Shown in pieces: positions 17,668 to 26,619 of a stretch of 26,619 nt of DNA. Below the pieces are notes generated by a model that was given only the letters and a program-made list of their open reading frames with translations, was not told where the DNA came from and did not search any database. How positions within the stretch are numbered: the stretch's first letter is position 1; every line of letters begins with the position of its first letter. The stretch lies in assembly GCF_000090795.2 (NCBI RefSeq), contig NW_003547083.1, positions 5,429-32,047 on the forward strand. Reading direction: 5' to 3'. Source of the stretch: Amphimedon queenslandica (Eukaryota; Porifera; Demospongiae; Haplosclerida; Niphatidae). The position numbers and the translations under genes were made by a program.

Positions 17668-20600
17668 CTATACCTGCTTTTCATATTCAGGATCATATTC
17701 AAACTCAACCTCTTCAGACTCAACTGGATCCTACACATATAAGTAGTACATTAATGAGAAAACCAGATAATCTCTATATCCTTTGCTTCCCTCCCTCCCT
17801 CCCTCTCTTCCATATGTACATGTATATTTTTACCTCAGGAGGTTTGGCAGTTTCCACAGGTTTAGTTCCGTTAGTTTTAGCCCCGCCTTTGGGTGGAGCC
17901 ACCGGTCTCCTAAAACGAGACTGAGCAGCACGTTTGACAAGGTGATCATCAAACTGACAAGAGATTGGTCTTGCTTCTTTGTTAGTCTATAACATAATAA
18001 ATATATCTAATTATATATTCATAGTTTTGACCACACCCACTCAATTATATATTCATAGTTTTGACCACACCCACCCAATTACAGTACTTACTATTCTAGT
18101 TGGGGTTGGTATGAATGAACGTCTTTTCAGTCTATTGGGCGTGGCATCACTTTTAATCTTTGGAGTATCACCAGTGCTGTGTCTACGGGTTGTGGGTGTG
18201 GTTACATCAGACACCTGATTAGAATCTGTTTCAGTCACTCCCACGTCTTTCGTTGATTCTAATTTCTTTTTTCTTTTAATCTCTTCCGGTTTCTTCATAG
18301 CCCCGCCCAGAGCTGGTTTCCTTGCGACAGGTCTAGTGAGGAGTGATTTTCCTTTAGTGGGCGGAGCAACTTGACTTCCTGTTTTAGCTGAGGAAGGCCG
18401 TGACGTCACAGATGGTGGCACAAGGCCAGAGCGAATACTCCCTTTTTTAACCCCCACACCCACTGCAGCACCATCAGTTTTATCACTACCTTTCGTTAAA
18501 CTAGTCTTGTTACTGGGACCTTTAATTAAAGGTTTATTAGCAGGGGCTCCCCCACTACCTTTACTAGTAATACTAGGAGCTGATTTTGATTTAAGACCAC
18601 TTGTACTAGTTGTACTCACTCCTCCTCCTCCTCTGGCGGCCATTGGTTGCTGTTTGGTTGCTCCTGGTCGTGTCGTTGTTGCTAGGATCTTTCCCTTGGT
18701 TACCATCAGGTTTGGTTTGATTGGTTTCTTGTTTAGTCCAGTAGCAGCTGTACCGCTGGCCGTACGAGCTGATGAAGGTCGAACTAATTTAGATTTACTA
18801 GAAAAACAGAAAGAAATTACATACATGTATGTACCTGTATTGTCCCTTCTCTTTACTCTTTCTTCCCCCCCTCTCTCCCCCTCTCTCTCCCTCCCCTTTT
18901 ACCCAGCAGTAGTAGCAGTGGTGCTACTTGATGGCTTTACTAATCTGCTCTTGGCTATCTTTGTTGAGCCTGTCGTCCCTTCACTCTTCCCTGAAGATGT
19001 TGAGCTACAAAACGTGCCGTTCTGAGTCTTCTTGTTGTCCTGTGCCCCTTCACTATCTCCAGCTGTCTCTAGTATTTGAGTTTCGTTGGATAAAGAAACT
19101 GGATCGTTTTCAGATCCTGAGTTCTTACTAACGGTAAAGGTTGAGTCTTTAACGAATGTAGCACTACTGGCACTGGCTGATCCTTCTGAATCAAAAGGCT
19201 AAAAAGAGGGAGAGAGAGAAAGGGAAAGAAAAGTGTAGAAAGAGAAATTGAAAAAAGAGATAAAGTACACAAATACATGTATATGTACTATATCAAAATT
19301 TTTCCCCATAGCCCATTAAAATTATGAACAACTCACAGAGCTGCTAAAAGCTCCTTTCTTGGCGCTCGGTTTTCTCAAGGAAGAGGTTCTTATAGACGGA
19401 ACATCTTTCTTCGTGTCTGACTCCACCCCTTCTGCCTGTAATGGGGCTTTAATTGGAGATAGTTTAGTATCGGCAGTCATCAGACAAGTACTGGAATAAC
19501 TTGACGAACTAAAATCTGCCGAGTCAGCAGTTATAGCTCCGCTAGTCTCGGACGATATTTCATGTATTCTAGTGGGCGGGGTCACGTAATCGGAATATGG
19601 TGTTTCGTCATCGGCAGGAAAATTTTTTGCATCTAGTGGAGTATCGGCAATTGTGGGTGGAGCTTTATCTTCAATAATAGGAGAGATCTCATTGCTAGTT
19701 AATTTATCGCCGTCAGTCTGTACGCTTGTTTGAGCAATAGTAGCAGGTGGTGGGTCACTAGTTATATTATCATTGTTATTTTCCTGTTTGCTGTCTTTAT
19801 TGTCTAACTGTTGATTGCTATTCAAAGCCACAACATCATCACCAATACAAGATGGACCTGGAATGAGGACATTGTCATCTTCACCACCACCAGCAGCTAC
19901 TTCTTGACTGTCCTCAACTGCTGAAGGCAAGAGGACACTCTCTTGTACTTGATCAGGCTCTTCTTGTGTTGCAGCTACTTCTTCTGTTCCGGGTGGTTGT
20001 TGAGTTGGGTCAGTACTTGGTCCTGCAGTGTGGAGTTTACGAATACCGAGAAAAGTATCAAGATCAAAACTATCGGACTCAATACTGGTCTGTGTCACAC
20101 CTGTGAGACTGAATGAAGAAGAAAAGGGAAAAGAAGAGAAGGATATAAAAGAAAGAGATAAAGGTAATTAGGAAGAACAAAAGGTGAAACTCAATACACA
20201 TGAGGACAGAGGACATACCTTATGTTAAAGTGTTCCTCGGGGATGTCAAAATCAAACTCCTCATCTTCAATGGGTTTATAATCACCTAACAATAACAACA
20301 CACGGACACACTGTTAATCCTCACAGTCACAAAAACATGTCACTAATACACTACATGTGAATATACACACCATGTGTACATGTACATAAATTATACATAT
20401 GTACATGTACACGTACATATGCAGTTTATTCTGCCGCTCACTACTAATTCTGTTGAGTAAAAACACATAAACATTGGCATACATGTACTACACATGGTAC
20501 ACTACAGCATCAGTCGCTTTAATTTAATTAGCAGGAGCTGTTTTGTTTATGCAATTTTATTATGATTATGGTTCATGAATACCTTTATCGAGGAGAGAGG

Positions 20601-20891
20601 TTGAAATAAGAAGACCGTCGTAATTTATTTTACCAGCAACTTCTTTACTGACTTCATCCAAGAGTCCTTTACCAACTAATGAAAGAAATAGAGGGAGCGA
20701 GAAACGTGCATTATAATTATAGGCCTATATTTTTAAAAATTGAAAATAAAACTCTCACCATCAATTTCGATCTCTCCGGATATGTTCTCTTCTTCTACTT
20801 TAGAAATAGTAGAAAATTCATCTGATGGTGACAGAGCCTCCTCTGAAGCAACAGGAGGAGAGGAATACTGGTTCTCTTCGCTATCTGACAT
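17668..20891 (-). CDS. Long disordered Ser/Thr/Pro-rich protein, unrecognised
   Basis: Eight exons: 20891-20759, 20675-20583, 20285-20219, 20108-19337, 19198-18903, 18797-18092, 17986-17834 and 17730-17668. They total 2283 nt (about 760 residues), with every phase consistent. The N-terminus is acidic (MSDSEENQYSS; EDEEFDFDIPEEHFNI). The large fourth exon is acidic and Gln/Thr/Ser-rich. The sixth is strongly basic, with repeated RPSSA motifs, many Lys-Pro pairs and a TTRRHSTGDTPK stretch typical of phosphorylated, microtubule- or nucleic-acid-binding disordered regions. The end is acidic (DPVESEEVEFEYDPEYEKQ). No folded domain is seen. An acidic half plus a basic SPxK-like half suggests a microtubule-associated or cell-cycle scaffold, only by composition. 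A donor-like gtatag overlaps the stop, so a further exon is possible. Confidence 0.75.
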
Positions 20892-21022
20892 CACTATCTA
20901 TCTACCCCGAGATCTACCCTCTTCCTTGTGCGCCAATAAGATTTTAAACTAGGCGTGGTCAGAAGGCATGGCCACTGGTTAATTTTATTTGTGCACCTTT
21001 TGCCCTCGCCTTTTGCTGCGTG
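20892..21022. promoter_or_regulatory. 131-bp divergent promoter
   Basis: Only 131 bp separate the ATG of the disordered-protein gene (minus, 20891) from the ATG of the first membrane-protein gene (plus, 21023). It contains a CCAAT box at 20933-20937 and a GC-type agg cgtgg stretch at about 20951-20957. No TATA box is evident on either side. Confidence 0.55.
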
Positions 21023-23753
21023 ATGGATCGAGATTCTCTTTTGCTTTCTGAGTCTAATGAGCCCCGAGAGACGAGGAAAGAAGGTTACAATGCCATACCC
21101 GCCGTTACAGACTACAAGCAGCCTACTCTCCTTGGAAATGTAAGCCCTCCAGTGTATAGTAATAAACATTGCTTGAGTTATTGTCTTGAGCTATGGGTTG
21201 AGTGCTCCACGAGAGCAGTGAGTTTATGTGATCTTCATTTATCTGTAGGTTCGTAACTTTAAAAGGTTTACGTGGGTGGAGTGGGTATTCATTTTCATCG
21301 GTTTGCTAGCATTTCTGTTTTCTCTTGGCATTACAATAGAAAGATTTGTTCACTTTGAGAAGAACTTTAACGAATCAGCTGAAGCATATCAGACCATTTG
21401 TCATCCTTACAACAGCACAACTAACTGCATAGAGGAATGCCAGGACTGGACTTGTATCAGTGACTTCTCTTTTGCTGTCATTCTTATTATAAACTTGTGT
21501 AAGTGAGAGCAGCTTCAATTCTATTTTATCCCCCAATCTCATTGTGTATGAACAATATAATAAGTTTTTAGCTCAGCAGTAATGCAGTATTATAATGGAA
21601 ACAGTAAATTTATTAGAGGAATTAATGGTATGTGTGGCAGTTGTGATATCTTTGACCTCTGTGATAATTATTATTCATTATAAAGGGTCAATGCTTTATC
21701 ATAACAATAAAAATGTTGTGACACTAGACGAATGTAAAACATTAAGGGGCTCAGCCCCCTAGCCACGCTATATTTTAAAGGTTACATGGTATAGAGCTAC
21801 ATTATTGTACATGTACATGAGTAAATACAGTAGTTTGTAATGAAGTTATCATGCTTGGAAATACAAATTTTCTTTATCAGTTTATCACATTCTGCAGCAA
21901 AAAAGTTGTGTTGGAAGCCAGAGACAGTAACTGCAGTCATAGGTTATGTCAGTAGTTGTGGAGGCTTTACAAGCTCACAACTGTGGCATATCTGCCTTCT
22001 TAATCTTCCTTGCTGTATTTGGAAAGTAGTAGAGACTTCTCTTTCATTCTTGCTGACTCAAGTGAGTGACTTGTAACTTGTAAGGTCAAGAACATGAACT
22101 GAGAACAATGAAGAATTGATAGCTGGCGCCATTTTATTTCACTGTGACCACACCCGTTTTCAAAGAAGATTAAGATTAGGTTATTAAAATAGGAAAATTT
22201 TTCATACGGATAAATAGGGGTGACGTACGTGTACAAACAAACAAACAAACAAACAAACATACTCTACTCGAACTAGTGGGCTTCGCCCAATTAAATTATA
22301 ATAGCAGATCCTTTGTATGATGAATGTGGTTCAGTGGTTTCATTATCAACTTTGTGATCACATGCAACAACAAGAGCTCAAGCTGCAGCAGAAGTTGCAA
22401 AACTTTATAAATTTGATGAATGTGTTATGATGGAGCACAACCCCTGTTGTGGTCAGTATTAAATAAATGCATCTTGACCTCAACTGAGCATGTGCATAAC
22501 ACATTCTATCATAGGGAAATCACAGTTTTGCAGGATTTTTATACAATTTTATTTCCAACTGTAGCCTTTTGCTTGTTCTATGGAGCTGATGGCCTCCTGA
22601 GAGAGAGAGCTTACGAGTTCCTCGGCGTCTTTGTTGCCGTTATTCTTGTCCTTTTATACGTAACTATTAACTTCATCTATCACATGGTGAATATAGCCCA
22701 AGACAACGAAGAACAATTTAGTCATGGGGAACTTGCTGCTCGAATTGTAAGATCCTTCTTTGAAATTCTTTTTTCATTATAATTTTTTAAAGATTCGGCT
22801 AGTAGTCTCTTGGATACTTGGTCCTATACTAGTTGCATTTGCTATAGCAGTGTACTTCAGAATGGGGAAACTCTGGTTCCTTCTTGTTGGCGGGAACCGA
22901 ACATTAAAACGTTAGTATCATCAATACCTGTTATTATAACCTGATAAACTGGATAATCCAGTCATTATAACTTAAATTGTTTTTACAGGTGCTTATCAAT
23001 GCACTTCTTTCTTGGCTAGCCTCTTATTTTTCAATATCCAGTTACTGGTAAGTCCCCTCCCCCTTTCTCTTACTGCAGTGTCTCCCTCTTCTACAGATTA
23101 ACGTACTAGTACTTGCTTACACACGTAATGGAACCTTCCTTAATTCAACTGAAAAGATCATTCTACCAATCATGGTCGCTTTCATAATGTTCATTACCCC
23201 AATGGGTTGGATTGGAGTTAGCAATTCATAAGTATTTTGTACATATTTAACTCAATATGTCCTTTTTATAGATTTGGTACGAGTTATACAGTGTCACTGC
23301 CATATTCTTGGTCTTCCTCATACTGACTCCTGTCTATTACATTTACAAGATAGTTAATGTAATGTTATCAGTAATATATAGCTTTGTTTTATTCTTTATA
23401 GGTTGCTAAGAACTTTCCACTTTATAATTCACATCCAGGTCGTGATGGCCCAAGTCATGAAGTCAACAGTAGTCACTATGAGCTAGTTGCAGCTGCTTTG
23501 TTTGTTGCTAGTCAGTTTTGTTTTTTTTTGTATTTTATAATAATCCACTTTTATGCATACAGATGTTATTGGACTTTTGATTTTTGTTCTCATTTGCATT
23601 TTTGCTTTCTTTGTCATTCGAAATTTTAAGAAAGCTGGTCTCAAGGAAAAAGGTGAGCATGAATATTTTTATAATTTTTATTATCGTGTTTTCTTAGTTG
23701 ATCCTCCTTTTGCATTGCTGTACAAGAAGATTGCTGGATCTATGAATCGTTAA
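21023..23753 (+). CDS. Multi-pass membrane protein, tandem family member A
   Basis: Ten exons: 21023-21139, 21249-21498, 22565-22746, 22793-22910, 22989-23047, 23097-23216, 23272-23358, 23402-23510, 23563-23652 and 23698-23753. They give about 395 residues in consistent phase. A 45-residue soluble N-terminus precedes TM1 (EWVFIFIGLLAFLFSLGITI), then an outer loop with four cysteines and N-glycosylation sites (NES, NST). About seven further spans follow. Landmarks: FCLFYGADGLLRER, FIYHMVNI, HGELAARI, SWILGPILV, TSFLASLLFFNIQLL, TPMGWIG and TPVYYIYKI. Hydrophobicity gives 7-8 spans with an N-terminus probably inside. No GPCR, channel or transporter signature is recognised. It is homologous exon for exon with the next gene. 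Intron 2 (1.07 kb) contains a transposable element and a possible relic exon. Confidence 0.85.
21738..22296 (-). mobile_element. Repeat element family X, copy 2
   Basis: Read on the minus strand it starts ttaattgggcgaagcccac, followed by a (GTTT)n run, cgtacgtcacccctatttat and ggtcacagtgaaataaaatg, and ends near ctgagccccttaatgttttac. These are the landmarks and order of the element at 8035-8690. It sits in intron 2 of membrane gene A. Confidence 0.65.
22308..22451 (+). pseudogene. Possible relic cassette exon with in-frame stop
   Basis: A stretch bounded by an acceptor (aatagcag) and a donor-like gtcagt in intron 2 of membrane gene A has length 144 nt and phase 1 at both ends. It could therefore splice between exons 2 and 3 without changing frame. 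The frame encodes PLYDECGSVVSLSTL, a TGA, then RAQAAAEVAKLYKFDECVMM. It has no similarity to other exons here. It may be a decayed exon, a poison exon or coincidence. Confidence 0.25.
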
Positions 23754-23984
23754 ACTTTTTGACTTTTTGCTTGATTTTATTGAGACTAATTTTGTAAATG
23801 AGCCCATTTTGCTATGATGTTTGTGTATTTTTTGTGAAAATAGTCAAATTGTGTTTTGTAGATCTAACATTCATTTTCATGTTTTATTATTGACACACCT
23901 CCTTCCTTTATACTCCTCATAGCTCACGACACGTTGTGTTTACTGCGAGGTTTACTGTTCTGGTTCGGCTGTGTGTCAAATAAA

Positions 23985-24181
23985 ATGAACTTCAAAGACT
24001 CGTTCCAAAATAATTTTGATGGACTCTCTGATGAGTATGTTAAGATAAGCAGTGTTAGCTCTGGGGAAATTCCGTATGGAGCCGTTCAAGAGGCTGATAG
24101 GCCCTCTCCCTATAACAAGCTCAACTGCTTTGGAAATGTGAGTGGAAAGCTTTAATTGCTAAGTTTAAAAAAGGCGTAGAT

Positions 24182-24235
<54 letters not shown>

Positions 24236-25907
24236 ATTTTATCATCAAATTTAATGTAAACTTCTTCTAGTAGTGTATTTATAACTTGGTGACACACAGT
24301 TTCACATTTTTTATATTATAGGTTCGTAATATTAGGAGTTTCAAACGCGTTGAGTGGGCATTCATTGTGATTGGTGTCATTTCATTTGTGACGTCACTCA
24401 GTTTTACAATTGAAAAATTAGTATACTTTTCTTGGAATTTTAATGCGTCTGAGAAGACCTTCGAACATTTTTGCCTTCCTGATGATAATTCTAAAAACTG
24501 TATTGATCCCTGTCACCATTGGACTTGTCTTAGCGACTTTACCTTTGCTCTGATTCTTATTGTCAACTTGAGTAAGTTTCTAGTATGCATGTACCTTGTC
24601 TGTTGTGATTATAGTGTATTTTAAAATTGGCATAAAAATCTAATTTCAATCCGAATCAGCTATGAAACTTCTTTCCTTTTATCTTTCCTGATTAGTATTT
24701 GCTTTATTTTACGGTATTGATGGACTGATAAGAGAGAGAGGGTTAGAATTGCTGGGTGTACTGATACCAATTGTTATTGTACTCTTTTGTCTATCTGCTA
24801 ACTTTATCTATCACTTGATTAACATTAAGGATGACAATGAAGAAGAATTTTCTGATGGTGAACTAGCACTTAGAATCGTAAGTTGAGCCTTGATTACACG
24901 GATATTAAAAGACCATGGTATCCATATATCATGCTAGTTACAGCAATGGTTTTTATTTAGGTCAGGTTAGGGACCTCATGGATACTTGGTCCGATACTGG
25001 CAGTCTCCACTGTAGCCCTTTACATTAAAATGGGAAGACTAGTCTTTATACTTTTAGACCAGGACAAGAAAATGAAGCGTAACTACATGTAGATCTTTAT
25101 AACGACATTTTAAAGAATATTTTATTTATTTTTTACATAGGAATTTACCAGTTCACTTCTTTTTTATCTCTTCTTTTATTTTTCAACATCCAGTTACTAG
25201 TAAGAAGCTATTCATTTACAAGTATATCATCATCACTTCTCTTCATAGTTTAATCTAGTTATATTGGCATTCTCACGCAATACTACTTTCCTCCATACAG
25301 CAGAAAAGGTTGTTTTGCCAATACTTGTAGCTTACACTGTAGTTCTCTCTCCTGTTGGCTGGTATGGGGTAAGAGCCTACAAGTTAGCTTCATATATTTA
25401 ATCACTCTCTCTCTCCTTTTCTCTTTAGATCTGGTATGAACATAAAAGCATGATGGTTGTCTTTGTGAATTTTTTATTGCCAACTCCAGTGTATTACATT
25501 TACAAGATATATAATGTGATTATTTATTATTGTTTTCAAATAGTTTACATATGCCCTCTAACAGGTTGCAAAGAACTATTCCTTTTATGATCATCATCCA
25601 TGGAATGACTATGTCAGTCATAATGAGGACATCAGTCATTATGAATATGTGGCCATATTCCTGTTCGTCATAAGTAAGTTATATCAACACGTGGCTCCTC
25701 CTGTCATGTTTTGTTAACGATAGGTGGACTTGGTCTGTTGGCTTGTTTCCTCATTTGTATTGTTGCTATCAAAGTCATCATGAATTTTGGAAAAGGTCTC
25801 AAAGAGAAAAGTAAGTTATGTATGATATATTTTATTTTATTTATTTTTTACTTCTAAATATAGTTCCTCCACCTTTCTCCTTTGACACGTGCTGCAACAA
25901 CCAATAA
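23985..25907 (+). CDS. Multi-pass membrane protein, tandem family member B
   Basis: Ten exons: 23985-24137, 24322-24571, 24696-24877, 24961-25078, 25141-25199, 25249-25368, 25429-25515, 25565-25673, 25724-25810 and 25864-25907. Exons 2-8 have the same lengths as in member A (250, 182, 118, 59, 120, 87, 109 nt), so the two genes are direct duplicates. The protein is about 402 residues. Conserved positions include VEWAFIVIG in TM1, the four loop cysteines ending HHWTC, LFYGIDGLIRERG, DGELALRI, SWILGPILAV, TSFLSLLLFFNIQLL and TPVYYIYKI. The last exon differs (PPPFSFDTCCNNQ), so the C-terminal tail is the divergent part. An upstream in-frame extension lacks an ATG, so 23985 is taken as the start. 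Confidence 0.88.
24186..24231. repeat. (AT)n microsatellite
   Basis: A perfect AT dinucleotide run in intron 1 of membrane gene B. Confidence 0.95.
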
Positions 25908-26131
25908 CTCATACATTATACTTTTATTTTTTGTTTCTCTTCCTTTATTTTGATTGTTATTGCTGCTTTTAATCAAAATTTATTATAATCCCCAACACAA
26001 CTAGCAAACCATATTCCTCCCTCTGATCATAGCTAGCTATGCTATGAAATGTGTTAAAAGGGAAATAGTGGAAAAATCATTCACTTCACTGTAGGATTCT
26101 TAGCTAAAAATGCACAAACAGCTCCACCATG

Positions 26132-26139
26132 TATAAAAG
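26132..26139 (+). promoter_or_regulatory. TATA box of membrane gene C
   Basis: TATAAAAG lies 53 nt upstream of the ATG at 26185. Neither paralogue A nor B shows a TATA box in the same place. Confidence 0.6.
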
Positions 26140-26184
26140 CAAGCACATTGCTAGTATTTTTGACTAGACACTTCTTAGAGAAAT

Positions 26185-26619
26185 ATGGCCACTTGTCTTC
26201 AAAGGATCTTCATTGCTGGATTGGTCATTGCTGCAAGCACTCAAGCAGCAGCTGCTTCAGTTACAGTTAGTTCTGCCGCTAACACTATCCTTGAAGTCAA
26301 CACAAACTTAAGTGAGTCAAAATACAGTTTATTTCCAACTGTAGCCTTTTGCTTGTTCTATGGAGCTGATGGCCTCCTGAGAGAGAGAGCTTACAAGTTC
26401 CTCGGCGTCTTTGTTGCAGTCGTCATTGTCCTTTTATACATAACTAGTAACTTCATCTATCACATGGTGAATATAGCCCAAGACAACGAAGAACAATTTA
26501 GTCATGGGGAACTTGCTGCTCGAATTGTAAGATCCTTCTTTGAAATTTTTTTTCTATTATAATTTTTTAAAGATTTGGCTAGTAGTCTCGTGGATATTTG
26601 GTCCTGTACTAGTTGCATT
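26185..26619 (+). CDS. Membrane family member C with replaced N-terminus, partial
   Basis: Exons 26185-26311, 26345-26526 and 26573 to the window end. Exons 2 and 3 equal exons 3 and 4 of member A almost base for base, including the intron between them. Exon 1 is unrelated to exons 1-2 of A and B: it encodes 42 residues with a signal-peptide or signal-anchor look (RIFIAGLVIAASTQAAAAS) and ends in phase 1, as does exon 2 of A, so it splices in frame to FCLFYGADGLLRER. The product therefore lacks the cytosolic tail, TM1 and the cysteine loop. The gene continues beyond the window. It may be a functional chimera or a recent pseudogene whose open frame merely looks intact. Confidence 0.7.

Noticed and set aside
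17400..17738. Minus-strand frame with a long tyrosine run
   Set aside because: The run is a translated (AAT)n microsatellite with no supporting exon structure.
18507..19025. Plus-strand open frame of 172 codons
   Set aside because: It is the antisense shadow of exons 5-6 of the disordered-protein gene, whose minus-strand frame has consistent splice phases over eight exons.
21840..22260. Overlapping open frames in intron 2 of membrane gene A
   Set aside because: They lie within a mobile element copy (21738-22296) and lack similarity to any protein I know.
1..26619. Search for tRNA, rRNA, CRISPR or phage-like systems
   Set aside because: No cloverleaf with conserved A/B boxes, no spaced direct repeats with spacers and no prokaryotic gene organisation were seen. 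The tandem repeats present are satellites and microsatellites.

Overview
This window looks like gene-dense, AT-rich metazoan nuclear DNA. Protein-coding exons are short, nearly all introns are GT-AG and often 45-150 nt, and there are TATA boxes, AATAAA signals and many small transposon-like repeats. Intron size, housekeeping genes resembling their animal orthologues and lineage-specific tandem families fit a demosponge of the Amphimedon type. That assignment is inference. A run of N (12400-12575) shows it is a draft scaffold.

Left part (1-4535): the last two exons of a synaptophysin/synaptogyrin-like tetraspan protein (1781-2403, +) and a complete three-exon gene with two helical, CARD-like death-fold domains and a repetitive Pro/Ser/Tyr tail (2919-3959, +). 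An approximately 0.8 kb segment is present twice (763-1557 and 3701-4535). It carries the 3' ends of two convergent genes, the tail exon of the death-fold gene and the last two exons of RRP9.

Middle (4087-16772): two WD40 housekeeping genes diverge from one short promoter that contains an NRF1 palindrome. RRP9 (U3-55K, minus strand) has 14 exons and all phases agree, except for one apparent 1-nt deletion in exon 12. SEC13 (plus strand) has 11 exons. RRP9 intron 2 (about 4 kb) houses three tandem genes on the opposite strand, each with two further helical death-fold-like domains. RRP9 intron 3 holds at least two inverted-repeat transposable elements and a 265-bp direct repeat of its own 3' splice region. 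SEC13 intron 9 is filled by an approximately 177-bp tandem satellite.

Right part (17668-26619): a minus-strand gene for a long, disordered Ser/Thr/Pro-rich protein of about 760 residues is head-to-head, 131 bp apart, with the first of three tandem genes for a multi-pass membrane protein family that I do not recognise. The first two paralogues are complete (10 exons each, nearly all exon lengths equal). The third runs off the window and has had its N-terminal exons replaced by a signal-peptide-like exon with its own TATA box.

The clearest themes are local duplication, exon-phase conservation within the families, nested genes, and transposon or satellite growth inside introns. I found no rRNA, tRNA, CRISPR or prokaryotic system. 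The best candidates for undescribed biology are the unrecognised membrane family and the two-domain death-fold-like cluster nested in RRP9.
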